Source of the DNA: Candidatus Nanopelagicales bacterium
GTDB taxonomy: Bacteria > Actinomycetota > Actinomycetes > S36-B12 > UBA10799
Direction: 5' to 3'
NCBI GenBank assembly: GCA_030699055.1
Contig: JAUYKX010000072.1
Span: 1-6,064, forward strand
DNA: 6,064 nucleotides
In this document: in pieces, positions 1 through 6,064 of the stretch
How positions within the stretch are numbered: the stretch's first letter is position 1
How the letters are laid out: the number at the start of each line of letters is the position of its first letter
The notes under the pieces: model-generated
Database searches by the model: none
The model's input: the letters and a program-made list of their open reading frames with translations, nothing else
What the model was told of the DNA's origin: nothing
Translations under genes and position numbers: made by a program

Positions 1-516
1 CCCGAGGATCCCGGCCAACTCGGCTGCGTAACGATCGGGCTGCGCGGCCGGCAGGTCGATCTTGTTCAAGACAGGGATGATCTCCAGGTTGTTCTCCATG
101 GCCTGGTACAAATTGGCCAGGGTCTGAGCCTCTATCCCCTGAGAGGCGTCGACCAGGAGAACAGCACCTTCGCTCGCGGCGAGACTGCGTGACACCTCGT
201 AGCTGAAGTCAACGTGGCCGGGAGTGTCGATCATGTTCAGGACGTAGTCGACCCCGTCGATCGCCTTGAAGGGCAACCGAACCGCCTGGGACTTGATCGT
301 GATCCCTCGTTCGCGCTCGATGTCCATCCGATCCAGGTACTGCGCCCGCATCAACCGTCCGTCGACCACCCCGGTCAGCTGCAACATCCGATCCGCCAGG
401 GTCGACTTGCCGTGATCGATGTGCGCGATGATGCAAAAATTGCGCAGCCGCGAGGCCGGGGTCTGACCCGGAGGGTTCACCGAAGGCGAAGCGGTTGAGG
501 ACGACACGGTCCCCAT
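1..516 (-). CDS. lepA: Elongation factor 4 (LepA), N-terminal part, cut by the window edge
   Basis: Ribosome-associated translational GTPase of the EF-G-like family, thought to act on stalled or mistranslocated ribosomes and in 30S assembly. The 172 visible codons cover a 24-residue Ser/Pro-rich leader and most of the GTP-binding domain. All the G motifs that should be here are intact: P-loop AHIDHGKST at residues 31-39, switch I RGIT at 70-73, DTPGH at 97-101 and NKID at 151-154. The histidine of DTPGH is the expected catalytic residue. The frame is still open at base 1, so the rest of this roughly 600-residue protein lies to the left. The start chosen is ATG at 516-514, with GGGGAA seven bases upstream as a weak ribosome binding site. 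A GTG at codon 4 is the only close alternative. The gene is divergent from rpsT across a 224-base gap, a neighbourhood common in Actinobacteria. Identification is secure and only the exact start is open. Confidence 0.97.
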   Translation of the reverse strand, partial: MGTVSSSTASPSVNPPGQTPASRLRNFCIIAHIDHGKSTLADRMLQLTGVVDGRLMRAQYLDRMDIERERGITIKSQAVRLPFKAIDGVDYVLNMIDTPGHVDFSYEVSRSLAASEGAVLLVDASQGIEAQTLANLYQAMENNLEIIPVLNKIDLPAAQPDRYAAELAGILG

Positions 517-583
517 GCTCCCATTCCCCGGGCCCGACAGTTAGGTACGGATGGGAACCCGGAGCGGCGCAGTCCGGCGCGGG

Positions 584-611
584 CCGGCACGAACCGGCAC
601 GAACCGGCACG
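584..611. repeat. 10-base tandem repeat, 2.8 copies
   Basis: The unit CCGGCACGAA occurs at 584-593 and 594-603, followed by a partial copy CCGGCACG at 604-611. The copies are identical. The 10-base period is about one helical turn, so the repeats present the same face of the DNA. They lie in the upstream region of lepA, 68 to 95 bases before its start codon, and about 40 bases to the left of the candidate rpsT -35. They could be protein binding sites or simply replication slippage in GC-rich DNA. Confidence 0.8.
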
Positions 612-650
612 GAGCCCGACCGAGAACCGCCTGCCGCTCCTGGGTTACCC

Positions 651-682
651 TTGACCGGATTCGAACTCGCCTGACCTAGTCT
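651..682 (+). promoter_or_regulatory. Candidate rpsT promoter
   Basis: TTGACC at 651-656 matches the housekeeping -35 consensus at five of six positions. Downstream, the overlapping candidates for a -10 are CCTAGT at 675-680 (18-base spacer) and TAGTCT at 677-682 (20-base spacer, fitting the loose actinobacterial TANNNT pattern). Neither -10 is strong. Transcription from here would give rpsT a leader of about 50 bases. The position is right for the gene, but the match is only moderate. Confidence 0.33.
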
Positions 683-740
683 CGCCGGGCGAAGTCCGAG
701 AAGAAGTGTCCAATCCTCCATTACCGAAACTGGGTTATTC

Positions 741-1001
741 GTGGCAAATATCAAGTCGCAGATCAAGCGCAACAAGACCAATGCCGTGCGCCACGAGCGC
801 AACAAGGCGGTCAAGAGCGCACTCAAGACCGAGATTCGAAGGGTGAACGAGGCCGTGGCCGCCGGCGACGCCGATCGCGCCCGTGAGGCTGCCGCCAAAG
901 CCAGTCGGTCCCTCGACAAGGCGGCGAGCAAAGGTGTGATTCACGCCAATCAAGCCGCGAATCGCAAGAGCTCGATCGCCAAGAAGACCGCTCAGGTCTG
1001 A
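741..1001 (+). CDS. rpsT: Small ribosomal subunit protein bS20
   Basis: Primary 16S rRNA-binding protein of the 30S subunit, binding the rRNA directly early in assembly. The 86-residue product has the usual bS20 length and begins with the family signature [14 protein letters not shown]. It is very rich in Lys, Arg and Ala and predicted to be nearly all helical, as known S20 structures are. The C-terminal part ([15 protein letters not shown], about residues 68-82) is also typical. The start is GTG at 741; no in-frame alternative upstream gives a better fit, and S20 proteins nearly always begin M-A-N. There is no clear Shine-Dalgarno sequence in the 15 bases before it. It is the only plus-strand gene here, divergent from lepA and convergent with holA, which it overlaps by 10 bases. 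A hairpin just past the stop may end the transcript. Identification is certain. Confidence 0.98.
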   Translation: MANIKSQIKRNKTNAVRHERNKAVKSALKTEIRRVNEAVAAGDADRAREAAAKASRSLDKAASKGVIHANQAANRKSSIAKKTAQV

Positions 1002-2002
1002 TCCGTTCCGGTTGGCCTCGCCAATCGGGTGATCGTCCGTTCCAGTTGCAACAGTTTCTGGGCGGGGTCCAGTTGGGTTCCCTGCCGAATTCCGCCCTTC
1101 ATCGCCGCGTCGGCATCGGCCAGGATCAGCACCGCCGCCGCGACCTCGCGGGGATGCCACCGCCGGGCTTGATCACCGAGCGAACGCAGACGCCAAGTGG
1201 GTACACCGACGGCGATGGCCACGTCCCTGTCGGAACTGCCGGGAGGCACGGACCTCAGTTTGACCAACTGCCGCAACCCGCGGACCATGGCGGCGACCGT
1301 CGACGGTCCTATGGCGCCCCCGTCGCCCAATTCCGCCGCTCTCAGCAGACGCAACGCTTCGTCCGGCTTTCGCCAGAGGACGGCGTCGGCGATCTGGTAA
1401 CCGGCGACATCGGCTGACGAGCCGAAATAGGTGCGGACGTCATCGACCGAGATCACTTTCTCTTCGACGTCGGAAGCCAGCTGGGCGCAGGCTGAGGCCA
1501 GACTTCGCGCGTCGGCGCCCCTTGTCGCGATCAGGAGGCTGAGCGCATCCGGTCCGGCCGACTTGCCGTGGAGGCGCAATTCGGCAGTGGCGAATTCGCT
1601 CATCGCCCGGCCCCGCTTGATCTCCGGGCACTCGACGACCAGCGCATCGGCATCCGTGAGGATGTCGCGGATCTTCTTGCCCCGTTGACCTCCCTGATGG
1701 CAGGCCACGATCCATAGGCCCGGATCGGCCAACTCGGCGGCCGCCACGATGGCCCGGGCAACGGACTCCTCCCCGGCTTCGACCTCGGCAACCACAACCA
1801 CACTCGACGCACCGAACAGCGTCGGAGAACAGGCCTGATCGACCAAACCGGCCGCACCGGGAACCGAGGCATCGATTCGTCGCACCTCCACTTCTGGGTC
1901 CAGCGCCCGGGCCTGCTCAACGACGTCGTTGACCGCACGTTCGACGAAGAACTGCTCGGGGCCGACGGTGACCGTCAGCCCAGGAGGTGGTTGTCGTGAC
2001 AT
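992..2002 (-). CDS. holA: DNA polymerase III delta subunit (clamp loader)
   Basis: Delta subunit of the replicative clamp loader. It binds and opens the sliding clamp DnaN, working with DnaX and delta-prime to load it at primed sites. From ATG at 2002 the product is 336 residues, the usual delta length. The sequence follows the actinobacterial delta pattern: an N-terminal strand [14 protein letters not shown] (11-24), the conserved [13 protein letters not shown] (59-71), HQGGQRGKK (102-110), the linker to the middle domain [20 protein letters not shown] (188-207), and a C-terminal collar region with [10 protein letters not shown] (295-304). As expected for delta, no Walker A motif is seen. 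The frame extends upstream to an ATG at 2119, but that would overlap comEC by 95 bases and add 39 atypical residues, so 2002 is preferred; a GTG at 2020 is also possible. No strong ribosome binding site precedes 2002. It follows comEC by 22 bases and is probably cotranscribed with it. Confidence 0.95.
   Translation of the reverse strand: MSRQPPPGLTVTVGPEQFFVERAVNDVVEQARALDPEVEVRRIDASVPGAAGLVDQACSPTLFGASSVVVVAEVEAGEESVARAIVAAAELADPGLWIVACHQGGQRGKKIRDILTDADALVVECPEIKRGRAMSEFATAELRLHGKSAGPDALSLLIATRGADARSLASACAQLASDVEEKVISVDDVRTYFGSSADVAGYQIADAVLWRKPDEALRLLRAAELGDGGAIGPSTVAAMVRGLRQLVKLRSVPPGSSDRDVAIAVGVPTWRLRSLGDQARRWHPREVAAAVLILADADAAMKGGIRQGTQLDPAQKLLQLERTITRLARPTGTDQT
1008..1028 (+). terminator. 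Hairpin after rpsT, candidate terminator, inside holA 3' end
   Basis: The arms are CCGGTTGGC (1008-1016) and GCCAATCGG (1020-1028) around a three-base loop CTC. All nine positions pair in plus-strand RNA, with one G-U at 1011/1025; in minus-strand RNA that pair becomes a C-A mismatch, so the fold favours the rpsT transcript. It begins seven bases after the rpsT stop codon. No run of T follows (GTGATCGTCC), so it is not a textbook intrinsic terminator, although U-poor terminators are reported in Actinobacteria. The same bases encode the last residues of HolA (about 325-332), so the hairpin could also be a chance product of coding sequence. Confidence 0.45.
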
Positions 2003-2024
2003 CGGGTCAGAGCATGCCACGACC

Positions 2025-4613
2025 TCACTCGCCGCGATTCCGGGCCCAGATCCCGATGGCCGGCGGGGCTTCTTCTGGGATCTCCCTTTCGGGCCCCACA
2101 GCGACGTCGCCATCCGCATCAGTCCGCATCACAACAGCACCCGCTTGGCGCCAGGCAGCCAGAGTTTCGGTCGCCGGATGACCGTAGTCATTCCCCTGCC
2201 CGGCAGAGGCAACCGCCACCCGTGAGCCCGCCCAGGTGATCAGATCCGGATCCTGGAACCGCGAGCCATGATGCGGGATTTTGATCACGTCGACTCCGGG
2301 CGCCGGGACCGAATCCATCAAGGCCTGTTGGGCCGCTGGCTCCAGGTCGCCTGGCAACAACAGCGAAATACCATCAACCTCCGCGAGCAAGGTCACCGAC
2401 GCGTTGTTCGGGATCGATCCCGTGTCGATCCGACGGCTCGGCCAAACGATTCGATACCCAACGGTTCCGACCCGCCCCTCTTCTCCGACAGCGGCAGCAA
2501 CGGCCATCAAGTGACCGTCGGCGAGCCACCGTTCGACCTGCCGGGCTCCGTCGGGTGGATCGCGGATTGGTGACATGACCACGCGACCAACGGCCCTTCC
2601 GCGCAGCGCACCGGGCAGACCCATGACGTGATCCGCGTGGAAGTGAGTGATTACCAGCAGATCAATGACGCTGATTTCGAGAGTTCGTAGACAGCGATCA
2701 ACCCTTGACGGTTCCGGCCCGACATCGACCACTACCGCATGACCTTCCCCGGACTTCAGCACAGTGGCGTCGCCCTGCCCGACATCACAGAAGACGACCG
2801 CCCACTGCGCCGGTGGCCAGGATGGGTTCGTGACTGTGCTCGCCAGCCGAGCCAGGAGTAGTGCGCCTGCGACAACCCCGACCACCAGGATGATCCACTT
2901 GGGGCCGCTGCTGTGCGAAGTACGTCCGAGGAGGTGCGTTGCGGGGCGTTCTCCCTGAAAAGCCCGCCACCGCCCGCGCAACCAACGAAACAGCAGGGCT
3001 CCCGCCGCGATGATGGCGCCGAGGAATAGTGCACCGGCGGCGCCCTCGGGCCAGGGAACCGTCGCCCCGGGAAGCTCGGACGCGAACCGAGCCACTCCGG
3101 CGATCCAGGCTGTACCCCAACCGGCTCCGTGGGCCAAGATTTCGGCCAGGCCAGGGGCCCACAGTCCGGCGACGGCGGCCAGCAGACCCAGGACGGTCGC
3201 CACCGGCACGGCTGGGGTAGCCAGCCCATTGGCCAAAAATCCCACCAAGCTGAGGCCATTGCCCATGGCGGCGATCAACGGAGCCGTGGCCAGCTGACAG
3301 ACGATCGCGACGGCCAGGGCATCCTTGATGAGCTTGCGAGTTCGGGGGGTGCGGTCTTCGGCTCGATTTCGACGACCATCCCGGCTTCGCCCGAGCACAA
3401 CCAGGAGTCCTGCTGTAGCCGCGACGGAGAGCGCGAATCCCCAGGACAGGGCCAGCCACGGATCCACGAGAAGTAGCAGTGCGATGGCAGCCAGGAGCGC
3501 ACTCAGCCCAACCCGACGCCGACCGAGGCCGATGGCGAGCAATGCGATGCCGCCCATGACCGCAGCACGCTCAACGCTGGGCTCGAAACCGACCACCACG
3601 ACGAAGCCGAGCATGGCCACGGCTGCCATGCCCACCGCCATCGGGCGCGGCAGTCGACACGCTCGTAACAACAGCAGAACCAGCCCCGTAACGATGGCCA
3701 GATTCGATCCGCTGACGGCGGTCAAATGACTCATGCCGACCGATCGCATCGCGTCCGCCAATTCCGGAGGCAACGCCCTCTCATCGCCCACGGCCAAACC
3801 GGGCAACAGACCCCCGGCGTCCGGCGCCAACCCCGCGCTGGCGTTTCGCAACGACGCCCGAATCTGCCCGGCCCACCGCTGATACCAAGGCTCGGGCGCC
3901 ACTACTTCCGGCTCACCTTGGACGAGAAGCCGTGCCGATTCCGGTCGCGCGGCCCGCCCCTGCTCGAGGACTCCTCGGACACGGACGGTGGCGCCCGGCA
4001 AAACGCTTTCGGCCGCGCCCCTCGGCGTGGTGAAGCCCTGCACCACTACCGGCGCCCGCAATTCGCTGACCCGCTCACCGCTCCGCAACTCGATGACGTC
4101 CGCCCGCGCACTCCACCGGCGGCGCATGGACCCGGACCCACCGCCCGTCCGGTACAGCCGGGGCTCGGTCCGGGGGACGACGATGGCCTCGACGGACGAC
4201 CGACTACGCACCAGTTCCGGAATCGGCTCGACATCCAGCGCCGCCGAGTGCGCAACGGCCAGAACCCCACCGGCCAAGGCCCCGACCACCAGAACGACCA
4301 CCGCCGAGAAGGTCGGACGAACGCCAGCCCCCGAGTTACCGCAGCCCACCCACCGACGCCGGCCGATCATCGCCACGACCGCGAACGCGACCAGCACCAC
4401 CAGCCCGCCGATACCCAACGTCCGAGCCAGGTCACCTGGCGTCGGCCCCGATTCCTGACCCGACCGACCCAGGACTGCCGCCTCGGACACCCAGAGACCG
4501 ACCGCGAACGGCATCAGCCGCAAATCGACGCCCGGGCCCGCGCCTTCCGGCTCCGAGGCCAGTTCCGGCGCAGACTCCGGGGCCAGTTCGAGCCCCGATT
4601 GATGTCGTTTCAT
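2025..4613 (-). CDS. comEC: ComEC/Rec2 family DNA uptake channel protein
   Basis: Polytopic inner-membrane protein that carries single-stranded DNA into the cytoplasm during natural transformation. The 862-residue product shows the full three-part architecture. An N-terminal membrane and OB-like region covers about 30-240. The competence domain (about 265-545) has GLLPGLAVGDERALP at 268-282 and the family hallmark HLTAVSGSN at 296-304, followed by many hydrophobic helices. The C-terminal metallo-beta-lactamase-like domain (about 605-840) has DVGQGD 610-615, THFHADH 656-662, PGDLE 754-758, PHHGS 780-784 and YGHP 810-813. The metal-site histidines and aspartates are all present, so the nuclease domain looks potentially active. 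There is no frameshift or truncation. The start is ATG at 4613, giving an acidic Pro/Ala/Glu leader; ATG at 4514 (residue 34) is an alternative. The ribosome binding site is weak. It lies 30 bases after comEA and 22 before holA. Confidence 0.97.
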   Translation of the reverse strand: MKRHQSGLELAPESAPELASEPEGAGPGVDLRLMPFAVGLWVSEAAVLGRSGQESGPTPGDLARTLGIGGLVVLVAFAVVAMIGRRRWVGCGNSGAGVRPTFSAVVVLVVGALAGGVLAVAHSAALDVEPIPELVRSRSSVEAIVVPRTEPRLYRTGGGSGSMRRRWSARADVIELRSGERVSELRAPVVVQGFTTPRGAAESVLPGATVRVRGVLEQGRAARPESARLLVQGEPEVVAPEPWYQRWAGQIRASLRNASAGLAPDAGGLLPGLAVGDERALPPELADAMRSVGMSHLTAVSGSNLAIVTGLVLLLLRACRLPRPMAVGMAAVAMLGFVVVVGFEPSVERAAVMGGIALLAIGLGRRRVGLSALLAAIALLLLVDPWLALSWGFALSVAATAGLLVVLGRSRDGRRNRAEDRTPRTRKLIKDALAVAIVCQLATAPLIAAMGNGLSLVGFLANGLATPAVPVATVLGLLAAVAGLWAPGLAEILAHGAGWGTAWIAGVARFASELPGATVPWPEGAAGALFLGAIIAAGALLFRWLRGRWRAFQGERPATHLLGRTSHSSGPKWIILVVGVVAGALLLARLASTVTNPSWPPAQWAVVFCDVGQGDATVLKSGEGHAVVVDVGPEPSRVDRCLRTLEISVIDLLVITHFHADHVMGLPGALRGRAVGRVVMSPIRDPPDGARQVERWLADGHLMAVAAAVGEEGRVGTVGYRIVWPSRRIDTGSIPNNASVTLLAEVDGISLLLPGDLEPAAQQALMDSVPAPGVDVIKIPHHGSRFQDPDLITWAGSRVAVASAGQGNDYGHPATETLAAWRQAGAVVMRTDADGDVAVGPEREIPEEAPPAIGIWARNRGE
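4551..4589. repeat. Imperfect 15-base direct repeat in the comEC leader region
   Basis: CTCCGAGGCCAGTTC at 4551-4565 recurs as CTCCGGGGCCAGTTC at 4575-4589, with one mismatch and a 24-base period (in frame). It produces the repeated ELAPES / ELASEP pattern in the first 22 residues of the predicted ComEC. An in-frame duplication in a disordered leader fits slippage in sequence under little constraint. Confidence 0.65.
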
Positions 4614-4643
4614 CCGAAATCGCTCAGGCTGATCCTCACCGAC

Positions 4644-5396
4644 CTACACCCGCACCAGCGGCGCAAGCTGCTCGAATGTTCGATCCCCGATTCCCGCAAT
4701 TTCCTTAAGCTGTTCGACCGAATCGAAGCGACCGTGCTGTTGCCGGAAATCGATAATCTTCTGCGCCGTGACCGGGCCGACTCGCGGCAACTCCTCCAGA
4801 TCCGCCATGGTCGCCCGATTCAGATCGAGCAGTCCGTCAGACCCCTTGGCCGACGCCACCGCACCCCCTTGCGCTGCGCCCGCCGGACCCGGCTGATCTC
4901 GGCCGCTGGCGTCGACCTGTTCGCCGTCCTGCACGACGCGGGCCAGATTGACCGCGCGAGGTTTAGGTCGACTGGCAGTCGTGAGACCTCCGGCGGCCGC
5001 GATGGCGTCACCCACCCGCGAGCCGGCGGGCAAACGCACCAGACCAGGCCGCCGCACCGGACCCACGACATGCACGACCACCTGGGATTCGGACTCCCCC
5101 GGAACGCCTGCGCCGACCGCGGCAGCGGATTGAGTTCCCAATCCGGGGCTGACCGATGCCCCCACCTTGCCCGCAGTTGGGCCGGTGCCGATCAAGTTGT
5201 CCGACGGCGCCCCCGTCGCCGACACGACAATCGGTTGGGCGCCGGTCGACCCAGCTGCCGACCGCGTCACCACCAGCACGGCAACCAGCACGGCAACCAC
5301 ACAGATTGCGACGATGATCCCGATGGCCTTGGGCTCGACCGCCCAGCGCGACCGGCCGACACGACGCCAGTCGAATTCCTCGTTGGGTTGATTCAT
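4644..5396 (-). CDS. comEA: ComEA family DNA-binding competence protein
   Basis: Membrane-anchored receptor that binds incoming double-stranded DNA outside the membrane and hands it to ComEC. The 250-residue product has a short cytoplasmic N-terminus, one membrane helix (about 24-43), a long low-complexity Gly/Ala/Ser/Pro linker (about 45-103), an SLBB domain (about 105-165: VVVHVVGPVRRPGLVRLPAG, then AIAAAGGLT and DGEQV), a second flexible linker, and a C-terminal helix-hairpin-helix pair. The pair begins LDLNRATMADLEELPRVGP (190-208) and continues LKEIAGIGDRTFEQL (230-244), with both GxG hairpins (VGP, IGD) intact. SLBB plus HhH is the standard ComEA arrangement in Gram-positive bacteria. 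The start is ATG at 5396, with GGGG directly abutting it, which is poorly spaced for a ribosome binding site; no better in-frame start is visible. It is followed by comEC after 30 bases, the conserved competence pair. Confidence 0.94.
   Translation of the reverse strand: MNQPNEEFDWRRVGRSRWAVEPKAIGIIVAICVVAVLVAVLVVTRSAAGSTGAQPIVVSATGAPSDNLIGTGPTAGKVGASVSPGLGTQSAAAVGAGVPGESESQVVVHVVGPVRRPGLVRLPAGSRVGDAIAAAGGLTTASRPKPRAVNLARVVQDGEQVDASGRDQPGPAGAAQGGAVASAKGSDGLLDLNRATMADLEELPRVGPVTAQKIIDFRQQHGRFDSVEQLKEIAGIGDRTFEQLAPLVRV
5272..5299. repeat. 12-base tandem repeat in the comEA membrane helix
   Basis: The unit ACCAGCACGGCA occurs at 5272-5283 and 5284-5295, with four more matching bases to 5299, all identical. 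In the coding strand it gives the repeated VAVL VAVL within the predicted membrane helix of ComEA (about residues 34-43). The period is a multiple of three, so the helix is lengthened without a frameshift. It probably reflects slippage tolerated because any hydrophobic sequence works in an anchor. Confidence 0.75.
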
Positions 5397-5437
5397 CCCC
5401 TGAAGATGACACCCGTAGCCGACCGATTTGGGGGTCC

Positions 5438-5464
5438 GGCCACTGCGGTGGACAACCGCCGGCC
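5438..5464 (-). terminator. Imperfect hairpin between plsY and comEA
   Basis: In the 99-base gap, an inner stem GCGGT (5445-5449) with ACCGC (5455-5459) closes a five-base loop and is extended by GGCC (5438-5441) with GGCC (5461-5464) across an unequal internal loop. It lies 32 bases after the plsY stop and about 40 bases before the comEA start. No T-run follows on the minus strand. It could be a weak terminator or attenuator separating plsY from the competence genes, an mRNA-processing element, or nothing. Confidence 0.25.
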
Positions 5465-5495
5465 TACCCGCCAGTTGTGGAATCAGCCAAAGAGA

Positions 5496-6064
5496 TCAAG
5501 GATCCGCGTTGCCGAACGAGTCGCGCCGGTGTCGCAACCACCTTTGGAGATTTCCGCCATGCCGCAACAAGATCAGCAGACCCAACAGCACCCCCACCAG
5601 GGACGACTCCCACACCCCGTGGTCGACCAGGGCAACCACGATGAGGGCGACGGCTCCGGCCGCACTGCCCAAACCCACCTCTCTCGTGATCAGGATGACG
5701 ACCACCGCCACACCGAGAACAGGAATCAGCCAAAGGGGGTGGGAGGCGACGAGCACTCCGATGGTGGTCGCCACACCTTTACCGCCCCGTCCGCGAAGAA
5801 ACGGCGAAGTGATGTGGCCAATCACGGCAGCCAGGCCCGCCCAACCACCGGCCACCGGCCCGGCCAACCAGGTGAACAGCAGGACCGGCAACGCGCCTTT
5901 GGCGACGTCCAACAGGGCGACCAACACTCCGGCCGCCGGGCCCAACGCGCGCCCGACGTTGGTGGCCCCGGGGTTACCCGAGCCCGTTGCCCGGATGTCC
6001 ACTCCCCTGGCCCTGGTGATCAGAACCGCAGGGTTGATCGCGCCAATCAGGTACCCGACGACCA
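5496..6064 (-). CDS. plsY: Acyl-phosphate:glycerol-3-phosphate acyltransferase PlsY, 5' end outside window
   Basis: Integral membrane enzyme that transfers an acyl chain from acyl-phosphate (made by PlsX) to the sn-1 position of glycerol-3-phosphate, giving lysophosphatidic acid, the first step of phospholipid synthesis. The 188 visible residues nearly complete a protein of about 200. The frame is open at the right edge: residues YLIGAINPAVLITRARGVD read through 6000-6064, so the GTG at 6002 is an internal valine codon and not the start. Motif 1 is RATGSGNPGATNVGR (visible residues 24-38), motif 2 is the phosphate-loop-like GGKGVAT (93-99), and motif 3 contains RHGGN (167-171) with the conserved His and Asn. 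Several hydrophobic helices separate them. The usual GTE segment after motif 3 is absent; the tail reads RWLRHRRDSFGNADP. comEA follows 99 bases downstream on the same strand. Confidence 0.95.
   Translation of the reverse strand, partial: VVGYLIGAINPAVLITRARGVDIRATGSGNPGATNVGRALGPAAGVLVALLDVAKGALPVLLFTWLAGPVAGGWAGLAAVIGHITSPFLRGRGGKGVATTIGVLVASHPLWLIPVLGVAVVVILITREVGLGSAAGAVALIVVALVDHGVWESSLVGVLLGLLILLRHGGNLQRWLRHRRDSFGNADP

Larger units (their letters stand above)
517..740. promoter_or_regulatory. Divergent lepA/rpsT intergenic region
   Basis: This 224-base gap must contain the upstream signals for rpsT (rightward) and probably lepA (leftward). On the lepA side, a minus-strand TACCTA (547-542) could serve as a -10 element about 26 bases before the ATG, but no matching -35 is visible. 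Next to it is a perfect hairpin with arms CCGGC 574-578 and GCCGG 583-587, running into a 10-base tandem repeat. On the rpsT side there is a TTGACC and possible -10 sequences. A CCTCC at 715-719 sits 21 bases before the rpsT start. No coding sequence in either direction looks convincing. That regulation occurs here follows from the gene layout; the individual elements are weak. Confidence 0.55.

Noticed and set aside
209..931. Minus-strand open frame of 240 codons spanning lepA, the intergenic gap and rpsT
   Set aside because: It runs out of frame through lepA and opposite rpsT with low-complexity Arg/Ala/Gly-rich sequence; lepA in the adjacent frame has clear GTPase motifs. The GGAGG on the minus strand at 719-715 has no credible gene after it.
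735..1160. Minus-strand open frame of 141 codons across rpsT
   Set aside because: It lies opposite rpsT and the holA tail, matches no family I recognise, and is explained by GC-rich codon bias in the real genes.
1046..1417. Plus-strand open frame of 123 codons opposite holA
   Set aside because: No family resemblance and no ribosome binding site; the holA frame on the opposite strand explains the open frame.
992..2119. Longer holA reading from ATG at 2119
   Set aside because: It would overlap the end of comEC by 95 bases and add 39 residues that do not resemble a delta subunit N-terminus; the family-like sequence begins just after ATG 2002.
2785..3459. Minus-strand open frame of 224 codons inside comEC, shifted frame
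   Set aside because: Out-of-frame shadow rich in Arg and Gly with no recognisable motif; the ComEC frame is unbroken through this region.
3988..4458. Plus-strand open frame of 156 codons inside comEC
   Set aside because: Ser/Thr/Arg/Pro-rich translation typical of an antisense shadow; comEC on the other strand has continuous recognisable domains.
5496..6002. plsY starting at GTG 6002
   Set aside because: The frame stays open to the right edge and encodes the first PlsY membrane segment (YLIGAINPAVLITRARG), so this GTG is an internal valine codon.
1..6064. tRNA, rRNA, CRISPR, insertion sequence or novel defence system
   Set aside because: I saw no cloverleaf-forming sequence, no spaced repeat array, no transposase or terminal inverted repeats, and no unassigned gene; the window is filled by known conserved genes.

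Overview
This window comes from a GC-rich chromosome (about two thirds G+C by eye), most likely an actinobacterium. The evidence is the actinobacterial style of the LepA N-terminus and of the PlsY motifs, together with the gene order comEA-comEC-holA facing rpsT with lepA beyond, which from memory is common in Actinobacteria. I cannot name a genus from the sequence alone.

Layout, left to right. lepA (elongation factor 4) runs on the minus strand from position 516 off the left edge, so only its first 172 codons are present. A 224-base divergent intergenic region (517-740) holds the upstream regions of lepA and rpsT and a short 10-base tandem repeat. rpsT (ribosomal protein S20) is on the plus strand at 741-1001 and is the only plus-strand gene. 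It converges on holA, overlapping it tail to tail by 10 bases. From there to the right edge everything is on the minus strand and reads plsY (right edge to 5496), comEA (5396-4644), comEC (4613-2025), holA (2002-992). The gaps are 99, 30 and 22 bases, so comEA-comEC-holA look like one transcription unit, possibly with plsY at its head.

The genes fall into three jobs. lepA and rpsT are translation functions. comEA and comEC encode a membrane-anchored DNA receptor and the DNA channel of the natural-transformation machinery, both with the expected motifs intact. holA encodes the delta subunit of the DNA polymerase III clamp loader, and plsY encodes the acyl-phosphate-dependent glycerol-3-phosphate acyltransferase of phospholipid synthesis. 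No tRNA, rRNA, CRISPR array, insertion sequence or prophage gene was seen, and no stretch over 300 bases lacks a gene.

I found no previously undescribed system. The points most worth checking are a strong hairpin just after the rpsT stop that lies inside the holA coding sequence, a PlsY C-terminus that lacks the usual conserved glutamate, and small repeats in the lepA/rpsT intergenic region, comEA and comEC.
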